Shown one piece after another: positions 1 to 8,000 of a stretch of DNA of 16,103 bases. A program made the translations under genes and the position numbers. Below the pieces are notes generated by a model. The model did not search any database. It was not told the origin of the DNA and worked only from the letters and a program-made list of their open reading frames with translations. Origin of the DNA: Bacteroidota bacterium (lineage in GTDB: Bacteria > Bacteroidota > Bacteroidia > Bacteroidales > WCHB1-69); assembly GCA_023392945.1 (NCBI GenBank), contig JAEWNB010000165.1, forward strand, positions 1 to 16,103. Reading direction: 5' to 3'. Every line of letters starts with the position of its first letter. Positions within the stretch are counted from its first letter, which is position 1.

Positions 1-1420
1 TACTCTGATTAGAGCCGATAGTTCCTCCATCTAAAACACCATACAAAGTAATGACTACAACATTAGAATAGGTAGTATCACAACTACTTTGGTAAGCCCG
101 TCGGTAATAGGTTAATGATGTCAGATGGGAAAGTTCTGTATAAGTAGCAGAAGTTGCTCCTGAGATGTTATTCCAAGTTGTTCCGTTCGTAGATTTTTGC
201 CATTGATAGCTTCCACCACCGCCACCACTTGCGGCTGTTATATTGATAAAAGGAGAAGGGGTTGTATTATAACATATTGTATCGCTTGTTCCAATCGTTC
301 CGGGGTTGGATATCGGATAAACGGATACTGTTACTGAATCGGTATATACTGTTCCACAACCATCATTACTTACATAGGCTCTCCGGTATTTTGTTACATT
401 AATAAGATTAGATGACTCTGTATAATTTGCACCATTTGCACCACTAATATTGGTCCATGAACCTCCGAAAAGTTTTCTTTGCCACTGATAACTGTTATTA
501 CTTCCTCCCCCCTGAGCGCTTCCGGTTGAAGTGAATGTAGCCGGTTTAGTACCACTACAGATAGTCTGACTTGAACCTATTGACCCCGGAGATAAAGAAG
601 CATAAACCACAATATCAATAGTATCCGAATTGACAATTCCACAACTCGTTGTAATATATTGCCGGAAATAATGCGTTGTGGTTATTAAACTTCCAGTCTC
701 ACTATAGGACTGTGATGATGACACATTCTGATAAGTACTAAAATCGGTTGTTTTTTTCCATTGATATAAACCACCTCCACCGCCTTGAGCCGGCGTATTT
801 GTAAAAGCAGCAGGTACTGTATTATAACATATACTCTGATCTGAACCAATTGTACCCGGATTTACTTCCGGATAAACGGTAATCGTTATTATATTTGAAT
901 AAACAGTTCCACATCCGATATTGCTTAGCACCGCTCTGCGATATTGTGTTGTTGTAGTTAAATGTGATGTTTCTGTATAGTTAGCAGTTATTGCATCTAC
1001 AATGTTTGTGGTATCTCCACCTACTATTTTTTGCCACTGATAATGAATGGAATCTCCAACTACAGTTGTTCCTGTGAACGTTGAAGGTACAGTATTATAA
1101 CAAATAGTTTGATCAGAGGAAATAGTTCCGGATGTTAATTCTGAGTTGACCTTAACATATATTGAATTTGAAAAAGCAGATCCACAACTGGAAATATATA
1201 GACGATGATAATAGTAACTTGAAGTTAAATTACCTGGCTCTGAATAGGTTGAGGATGTTGCTTCCGGAATTAATACCCATGTTGAATTATCGCTGGATTT
1301 ATACCATTGATAAGTGCCGCCACTACCACCAACGCCATTAACAACACTAGTAAAAGAAGCAGGCCTAGTGTTATAGCATATACTCTGATTCGAACCAATA
1401 GTTCCTCCATTTACAATTGG
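1..1420 (-). repeat. tandem Ig/PKD-like domain repeats inside the surface protein (five full, sixth cut)
   Basis: Six copies of a unit begin with a G(T/S)I-type motif followed by (I/Q)C(Y/S)(N/G)T. The Gly codon that opens each motif lies at 1403-1405, 1127-1129, 854-856, 584-586, 299-301 and 23-25, giving spacings of 276, 273, 270, 285 and 276 bases (90-95 residues). Each full unit then carries a Gly-rich loop in several copies, a YQW core strand, a Y(T/S)E turn, a YYRR-like strand, a Cys and a closing V-x-V strand. The copies are diverged at the DNA level, so this is an old protein-domain array and not a recent duplication. The conserved Cys pair in most units could form a disulfide after export. 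Confidence 0.85.
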
Positions 1421-4024
1421 ATATACATTAAAACTTTCAACATTAGAAGTATCAGAAGAACATAAATCTGAATAAATAACTCTGTAATAATGATTGCCGG
1501 AAACAAGAGTGTTATTAGAGTTCACATTTAATATTTGTCCATATATAGGGAAAGAGATATTGTCAATCCAAACACAATCTGATCCGTCTGACACATAGGC
1601 ATCTTTTTTATACTCAAATTTAAAAGTATGAGTACCACTTGTTACAGGAAACGAAGCATCCCCCCAATCAATTTCATAGGAAAGTTTCTCCTTTTCAACT
1701 CCATCAATATAAAATCTAAAAAAATCATAATTTCGTTCAGAAGAGACTTTTCTATAATAGCTAATTACGCCAGCCTGAGCAACATCCATGGTTATTTCCA
1801 GGGAAGATACTCCATAATTAGGTAAACCGGAAGCGGATCTTGCGGAATAAGTACCTGCATAAACGGAAAAAGGTGTGATTATCCATGGGTAAGTTGCCGA
1901 GTGAGTCCAATCAAAGGTGGAAAAATTGTTGGTTTCGAATGTTTCAAAATTGGGAATAGCAGAAATAGTATAATCGGCTCCGTTGTTAATCTGAGTCCAA
2001 GTAATATTGTTAGTACTTGATTGCCAAATATAGGAACCGGAAGCAGAATTTGTCACTAATGCATTGGCACTATTTGTACCTCCGTGGCAAATATCGGCAT
2101 TTGTAAAACTAAAAAGCTCAATAGTTTGGAGGGGAATAATTGCCACTGTAAAATATTGACCATTTGTAATTTGAAGGTTATTGACAGTCAAAAGATTTCC
2201 GACTAAAGTACCTTCAACAAAAACAACATTAGTAGTAAAAGAAGCATTATTGGCTTTGAGTACACCTATTTTACAATAGCTTGGGACATTTATCCCTGTC
2301 AAATCAAACCTGAAACTTTCTGTACTTAAGCCATTCGTTACCCTTGCATACCAAATACGAGGCATACATTTATAACTGGCAACATTGGCCATATCTGCAA
2401 AAACACTGTCAGACAATCCATTATGACCGGCAATAAAGAATTGAAGATTTGTCAATGCCGTCCCGGTTTGTGCAGATGAAGGGGTAGAAAAAGAACTCCC
2501 ACTTTGAATAGTAAGAATATCTGCTTTAGGATATTCACTTTTTGAAGATCTTTGATCCAGACCGTAAGTATTATCACGACCTATTCCGTGAACATCATTT
2601 TGATAAGTAGAAGAGCCTGTCCAAATAACCGTTCCGTCAGAAGCAATATAATCAACTCTATTTGTAGGATTACCTAATGTAATACCATATTTCAATGCAA
2701 GGTAGGTTTCAATTTGAAGCAGGGAACTTTCTGAATTACCACTAATAGCAAATACTTCGGCAATTTGACCTGAAAAGGGACGAGCTTGAAAATATCCTCC
2801 AAAGTAAAATGTACTATTGAAAATGGCACTTGGCCTTATTTGACTTACAATATTCAATTTAAAACCATGCGATTTTCCACTTAATCCATTAATTTTAGCC
2901 ACTCCATTTGTAGGATAAGAAGTTGTCCAGTCATCAATATTGTTATCACCATACCAAGAGGCATCTTCATATACATCCGCAGGATCATTACTTAACCTTA
3001 TCCCTTTATCAGGAGTTACATCACCTGCCCCAAAAAGTCCTGACAAATCAGTCGTTGAAGTAATTTTATTGACAACAATAAGGGTTTGGGCAGAAAAGTT
3101 CGTTCCTATTGGGAAGCTCCGATCAACATTAGAAAAGGATAAAGCAGGATTAAAATTGATGGCATTTGTCTGATAGGTAACATTTCCTCCGCTGCTAGTT
3201 GCCGTAAAAGGATAGTTTCGATCCACCCAGGAAGTGACAGTAGCATTATTTGTGGATGGTGTAACACCTGCATCTGCCTTAAACCAGACAGGAGGGACAC
3301 TATAGGTAACTGAAATAGTAATATAATCTACACTTGCTGTGCTATTATTTGAATTAGATCTGACAGCAACAACAACACCAAAATTAGTATTGTTTATATC
3401 AGCAGGGGTCCAAGTTGTGCCCCAAAGACCAGATGTTCCACCATATGAATATTCTGCTTGCGTTGATGGCCATGGAATTGTTGTAGCAGCAGAATCTGAT
3501 CCGGTAATAGTATTATTTTTAACCAATTTTACCTGATAATCATAAATACGATAATCCTGACTTGCTCTACGTCCTATCGAAACCTGAATTCCAAGAATAG
3601 TTGCATTTGTTGGAATAGCAAAACCATAACTTGTAGCTTTAAGATAATTACTAATTTGCCCACTAGCTAGAGTGAGACTTGAACGCCAGCCATCGCTCGC
3701 AGTTATTCTTTCTGGACTACTCCATGCCTTATTTCCTATACCAGCAATACTAGCCCCAACATCCGGAAAATATGGACCGACTGTAATCTGTGCATTAACA
3801 TTGGCACTTAAAAAAAGCAAAAAGAAAACGGGGAGAATCCTTTTTAAAAAGAAAGAAGGAGAAAAAAAATGATTTTTCAGGAAATAATTGACATTAGAAA
3901 AATTTTTTACAAATAGCGTATCAAAAAAAAGAGACCGAATGAAATTAAAAAAAATGAAAAAAAGAAAAATAAGTATATTAAAATACTTAAAAAGCTGTTT
4001 TATAAATAGAAAAAAGAGTCTCAT
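1..4024 (-). CDS. giant secreted multidomain surface protein (LamG-like, jelly-roll, Ig/PKD-like repeats), C-terminus off the left edge
   Basis: This frame is open from an ATG at 4022-4024 to the left edge, giving 1341 visible residues and no stop. A signal peptide ends in SANVNA before Gln79. Residues 79-240 resemble a beta-sandwich common in Bacteroidota surface proteins. Residues 242-450 look like a LamG/concanavalin-type domain, starting near VWFKADAG (Trp247) and closing with QIETYLALKYGITL (437-450), followed by a GIGRDN-containing beta-rich region to about 640. An Ig-like domain (643-869) is interrupted by a MAM/adhesin-type jelly roll (about 691-826). From about 870 there are Ig/PKD-like repeats to the edge. 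By family habit this is an exported adhesin or matrix protein, plausibly a type IX secretion substrate, but the sorting domain is not visible. The start is uncertain: the 60 residues before the signal peptide core (around Lys61-Arg62) are very Phe-rich and could be untranslated leader. Confidence 0.88.
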   Translation of the reverse strand, partial: MRLFFLFIKQLFKYFNILIFLFFIFFNFIRSLFFDTLFVKNFSNVNYFLKNHFFSPSFFLKRILPVFFLLFLSANVNAQITVGPYFPDVGASIAGIGNKAWSSPERITASDGWRSSLTLASGQISNYLKATSYGFAIPTNATILGIQVSIGRRASQDYRIYDYQVKLVKNNTITGSDSAATTIPWPSTQAEYSYGGTSGLWGTTWTPADINNTNFGVVVAVRSNSNNSTASVDYITISVTYSVPPVWFKADAGVTPSTNNATVTSWVDRNYPFTATSSGGNVTYQTNAINFNPALSFSNVDRSFPIGTNFSAQTLIVVNKITSTTDLSGLFGAGDVTPDKGIRLSNDPADVYEDASWYGDNNIDDWTTSYPTNGVAKINGLSGKSHGFKLNIVSQIRPSAIFNSTFYFGGYFQARPFSGQIAEVFAISGNSESSLLQIETYLALKYGITLGNPTNRVDYIASDGTVIWTGSSTYQNDVHGIGRDNTYGLDQRSSKSEYPKADILTIQSGSSFSTPSSAQTGTALTNLQFFIAGHNGLSDSVFADMANVASYKCMPRIWYARVTNGLSTESFRFDLTGINVPSYCKIGVLKANNASFTTNVVFVEGTLVGNLLTVNNLQITNGQYFTVAIIPLQTIELFSFTNADICHGGTNSANALVTNSASGSYIWQSSTNNITWTQINNGADYTISAIPNFETFETNNFSTFDWTHSATYPWIITPFSVYAGTYSARSASGLPNYGVSSLEITMDVAQAGVISYYRKVSSERNYDFFRFYIDGVEKEKLSYEIDWGDASFPVTSGTHTFKFEYKKDAYVSDGSDCVWIDNISFPIYGQILNVNSNNTLVSGNHYYRVIYSDLCSSDTSNVESFNVYPIVNGGTIGSNQSICYNTRPASFTSVVNGVGGSGGTYQWYKSSDNSTWVLIPEATSSTYSEPGNLTSSYYYHRLYISSCGSAFSNSIYVKVNSELTSGTISSDQTICYNTVPSTFTGTTVVGDSIHYQWQKIVGGDTTNIVDAITANYTETSHLTTTTQYRRAVLSNIGCGTVYSNIITITVYPEVNPGTIGSDQSICYNTVPAAFTNTPAQGGGGGLYQWKKTTDFSTYQNVSSSQSYSETGSLITTTHYFRQYITTSCGIVNSDTIDIVVYASLSPGSIGSSQTICSGTKPATFTSTGSAQGGGSNNSYQWQRKLFGGSWTNISGANGANYTESSNLINVTKYRRAYVSNDGCGTVYTDSVTVSVYPISNPGTIGTSDTICYNTTPSPFINITAASGGGGGSYQWQKSTNGTTWNNISGATSATYTELSHLTSLTYYRRAYQSSCDTTYSNVVVITLYGVLDGGTIGSNQS

Positions 4025-4046
4025 CTCCCCAATTTTTATCAAGCCG

Positions 4047-4054
4047 CAAAAGTA
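4047..4054 (-). promoter_or_regulatory. candidate Bacteroidota -7 promoter element for the surface protein
   Basis: On the minus strand this reads TACTTTTG, matching the Bacteroidota -7 consensus TAnnTTTG. Transcription would start near 4040, leaving about 16 bases before the ATG at 4024, which favours that ATG. No well-spaced -33 TTTG is seen; upstream TTTG copies sit 15 and 27 bases away. A second TAnnTTTG match (TACATTTG, 4082-4089) lies further upstream. Such matches arise by chance in AT-rich DNA, so confidence is moderate. Confidence 0.4.
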
Positions 4055-4392
4055 TAAAAAATCAAAATACAAAACATAAGCCAAATGTAAATAAAAACAA
4101 AAAATTGTCTTTTTAACAAAAATAATTTATATGAAATTGACTTTCAATAATTTAAATAAGTCATATAGAAATATGTTTATTTGATTAGAATATTTATTGA
4201 TTATAAATCAAGGAAAATTTTTGGGTAAGGGAATCAATTTTCTATTTTGTTTTCAAATAAAAAGATTCTATAATTAACGAATAAAGAAATTATTTACTTT
4301 AAAAAAAGTTAAATTTGAATTTATATGAATACTATTTGGAAAAATGGAAACAAGAAATTCTATTAAGATTCAGCGATTGTGACAAGAAGCAT

Positions 4393-4415
4393 GATTGCTA
4401 AGCTCCGTAGCGATT
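4393..4415. repeat. small imperfect intergenic palindrome
   Basis: GATTGCTA and TAGCGATT flank a 7-base spacer (AGCTCCG) and can form an 8-bp stem with two wobble pairs in RNA. The sequence is less AT-rich than its surroundings and the motif AGCGATT recurs at 4372-4378. There is no T-tract, so it is not an obvious terminator. It could be one copy of a dispersed intergenic repeat or a minor RNA structure. Confidence 0.35.
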
Positions 4416-4479
4416 CATAACATCCAAAACAAAAATTCTAAATTTAAAACATCTTTTAATCAAGAAGTCATGAAAAACC

Positions 4480-5067
4480 TCAAACAATTTCAGCCAACAT
4501 ATCCCAAAGCAGCTTAGTCGGCAACCCCATTACATTATAAAAGGAACCTTGAATATAGTCAATCCCAACATAACCCAGCCAATCCTGTACTCCGTAGGCT
4601 CCGGCTTTGTCAAGAGGCTTGTAGCGAGCAACATAATATTGCAATTCTTCATCAGAAAAATCCCTAAACTTCACCAATGTTTGTTTATGGGAAGTGAGTT
4701 TTTTTACAGGAGTGGCAATTGTCAATCCGCTTATTACAATATGTTCTTTCCCTGACAATTTCCGAAGCATCTGCAAGGCATCCTTTTCATCAGTTGGCTT
4801 TCCGATAACTTGATCATCAATAACAACAATAGTATCGCAGGCAATAAAAATGGTTTCATTAGGAAATAATTCCATTTTGATGGGCGATAGTTTTAACTGA
4901 GACAGATATTCAGCTATCTCAACAGGCTTCAGTTTAGTAGGATATTTCTCTTCAACCCGAACAGGCATAAACTCAAAATCAACTCCCATTTCGCTTAAAA
5001 GCTGATGCCTTCTCGGGGATTCAGAAACTAAATAAATCTTGTAATTTTTCAGTAAATTAATTAACAT
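4480..5067 (-). CDS. maf: Maf-family nucleoside triphosphate pyrophosphatase
   Basis: This 195-residue cytoplasmic enzyme has the usual Maf length. Maf/YhdE proteins hydrolyse dTTP, UTP or modified nucleotides to the monophosphate and pyrophosphate, and are linked to septum inhibition and nucleotide-pool cleaning. Visible motifs are the N-terminal SESPRR nucleotide-binding loop (15-20), the ACDT segment with the likely catalytic Asp78, GKPTD near 89-93, KAGAYGVQ (154-161) and the C-terminal QGSFYNVMGLP (173-183). The DFEFMPV strand near 30-36 and the ISGL segment also fit. The gene starts 27 bases after the stop of the upstream glycogen enzyme gene on the same strand, with no promoter motif or terminator between, so it is probably cotranscribed. 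The exact substrate subclass cannot be fixed by eye. Confidence 0.93.
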   Translation of the reverse strand: MLINLLKNYKIYLVSESPRRHQLLSEMGVDFEFMPVRVEEKYPTKLKPVEIAEYLSQLKLSPIKMELFPNETIFIACDTIVVIDDQVIGKPTDEKDALQMLRKLSGKEHIVISGLTIATPVKKLTSHKQTLVKFRDFSDEELQYYVARYKPLDKAGAYGVQDWLGYVGIDYIQGSFYNVMGLPTKLLWDMLAEIV

Positions 5068-5094
5068 AAAAAAAACTTAAAATTAGAACGAACA

Positions 5095-8000
5095 TCAAAT
5101 CCATTTTACCATATTAAAATCCAAATCATTTGGAAGCAAAGTATTAAAAGGAATCATTCTGATAGCGGCATTCCACATTCCGGCATCTTTAGTTTCAATA
5201 ACACATTTATAAATAGAAACACCATTTTCTTGAGATTGAAAAACAAAGGGATATTTTTTCATCAGACAATCTTTTTCTGTATTTCTCTCTGTAATAATCA
5301 TTTCCAATTTCAAGTCATCAGGTTCAATAGCGCCCAGTTTAAGTTCAACAAAAGAATTAAGGGTTGTTCCGATAAAATAATTAATATCTGCTGTTTCCCT
5401 AAGACTAACTCTGCCAATTTCGATATCGTCCCACGAATTAATCATTTTGACTTTCCAACGCCAAAGCCGGTGAACATTCTCAAAATTATTGTCACAAAGG
5501 AGGTTTGTCTGTTGTTCAAGTTTCGCATAAAATTTAGCATAATAATCATCAATCTGTCTTTTCATAGTGAAATGAGGAGAGATGGCGGCAAAGTTTTTTT
5601 TCATCATCATAACCCAATCAATTGGAATATTATCCTTATTGCGTTTATAAAAAGCAGGGGCAATCTGTTCTTCAAAAATCGAGAATAAAGTAGCACTATC
5701 CAATTCATCCTGAAGTTGATTTTCGGAATAGGTAATTTTTTCATTCAATGCCCAACCGGCTCGCTCGGTATAGCCTTCTGCCCACCAACCGTCTAAAACA
5801 CTGAAATTAAGCACTCCGTTCATCACGGCTTTTTCTCCGCTGGTACCGGATGCTTCCATCGGACGTTCAGGCGTATTGAGCCAAACATCACAACCGGAGA
5901 CCAGTTTTTTAGCCAAAATCATATCATAATTTTCCACAAAAATAATCTTTCCCATAAATTCGGGTTTGCGGGAGAATTCAATAATTTTTTTTATCAAATC
6001 CTGCCCAGCTTTATCTTCAGGATGGGCTTTTCCGGCAAATAACAACTGAATGGGATTAGCGGGGTTATTGAGCAATCTGTTCAAATTGGATTCATTGGTA
6101 AATAACAAGTGAGCTCTTTTATAAGTAGCAAAACGACGGGCAAATCCAACGGTAAGAACGTCTTTACGGATAGATTTCAGTGTATTTACAATTAAGGAAG
6201 GGGATTCATTTCTCCTGCTCATCTGTTCTTCCAGAAGTATTTTGACATTATCAATCAATTCGCCTCTTAATTCCTCTTTAATTTTCCATATTTCATCATC
6301 ATTCACATTGTATATTTTATTCCATATTTGGGGATTAGAAGAATCGGTCAAAAAGTCATTTCCGAAAGTGTCAAGATGAAGCATCTGCCACTTTTTGTGT
6401 GTCCATGTTGGATAATGAACCCCGTTGGTAACATACCCGATATGCAATTCGTTTGCAAAATGGCCTTCATAAAGGTCTTCGAACATTTCGCGAGAGACTC
6501 TTCCATGGATTCGACTAACACCGTTAATTTCCTGGGAAAGATGACAAGCAAGAATACTCATGGAGAATTTGTCATTAACATATTTGACATGTTTTCGACC
6601 CAATGCCATAAAAGAGTTCCATGTTATATTATACCTGTCGGGATAATTGGAAAAATAAATTCTCATCAAATCTTCACTAAAAGCATCATGACCAGCCGGG
6701 ACAGGAGTATGGGTGGTAAAGAGCGAAGAGGCTTTCACCAGTTCCATAGCAATCTGAAAATTGACATGATGAGTCTGCATGATTACCCTTATTCTTTCGA
6801 GAGATAAAAAAGCAGCATGACCTTCATTTAAATGAAATATTTCAGGGTTTTCGCGAAGAAGATCGAGCATTCTAATTCCTCCGATACCCAAAAGAATCTC
6901 CTGTTTTAACCTGTTTTCAATATCACCGCCATATAGCGTCCCGGTGACTTTTCTATCTTCATCACTATTTTCATTAAAATCTGTATCCAAAAGATATAGC
7001 GGAATCCTCCCCACATTAACCCGCCAAATTCTGGCGTACAAGTTACGACCGTGCAAAGCTATGCTTATTTTTTTCCAATCTCCATTATTATCTTTAAGCG
7101 GATAGATAGGTAATTTAGAAAAACTTTGAGATGGATAAAGATTTACCTGTTCACCATTAAGAGAAATCTGCTGAGAAAAATAACCGTTACGATACAATAA
7201 TCCAACGCCAACCATATTAACATTACAATCACTGGCCTCTTTAAGATAGTCGCCGGCCAACATGCCGAGTCCTCCGGAAAAAATTTTTAATTCATTACTG
7301 ATTCCGAATTCCATACTAAAATAAGCCACTTTCTTTTCAGAACGATGAGACGGGGTATCGAGATAAGTTTTAAAATCTTTATATACTTTCCCGAGTTTTT
7401 TCAAAAATTGCTTATCCTGATCAAAGTGGTCAATTCTTTCCAAAGGCAGCATTTGTAGCAAATGGACCGGATTTTCTTCATACTTTTTCCACAAATCCTC
7501 CCCACCGACTTCTACAAAAAGTTCTTTAGCCTGATAATTCCAGCTCCACCACAAATTATAGGCAATTTCATTCAGAGGTTTAAGATTTTCAGTAAGTGCC
7601 GATTTAACAATAATACGTTTCCATTTGGGCTTTGGCTTTTCAATCTTATCGACCATCAAACTAATGCCGGAAGTTTTATTTTTATAGAGTTCATATCGCT
7701 CATTGCTTTTTGAAATAGCGAGATCATAAAGTTGCAAATAATTATTATACAAATTCTTCCATAAAGCTTTTTGGGAAATTTCGACTGCATTGCGAGAAAT
7801 GAGTGCTGATTCTTCGGCAGAAGCATGAGTAAAATAATAAATCGCCTCCGCAATTTTTGTAATCACTTCTTCACTGTTAGTATCACCCCTGTCGATAACC
7901 CAGGCACTTTTTTGTACCCCAAAATTATCTTTGACCCATGTTCCGAAACCCGACAAAGAGGTGGTTACAGTAGGAATACCAAAAGCCACACTTTCCAATG

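Larger units (their letters stand above)
4025..4479. other. AT-rich intergenic region
   Basis: This 455-base gap between the surface protein gene and maf is very A/T-rich and contains no convincing gene on either strand. It holds the candidate promoter elements of the surface protein at 4047-4054 and 4082-4089 and the imperfect palindrome at 4393-4415. No clear intrinsic terminator for the maf transcript was found. Confidence 0.6.

Noticed and set aside
1..1420. About 275-base periodicity that might suggest a CRISPR or DNA satellite array
   Set aside because: The period is a multiple of three or close to it in frame, copies differ at the DNA level and align as Ig-like protein domains.
2064..2070. 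TTGGCAC resembling a sigma-54 -24 box (also at 3801-3807, and TGGCAC at 2824-2829)
   Set aside because: None has TTGC at the required distance and all lie inside the surface protein coding sequence.
1628..4079. Several plus-strand open frames of 63-77 codons
   Set aside because: They lie opposite the continuous minus-strand surface protein frame, have no family resemblance, and the minus strand encodes recognisable signal peptide and domain repeats.
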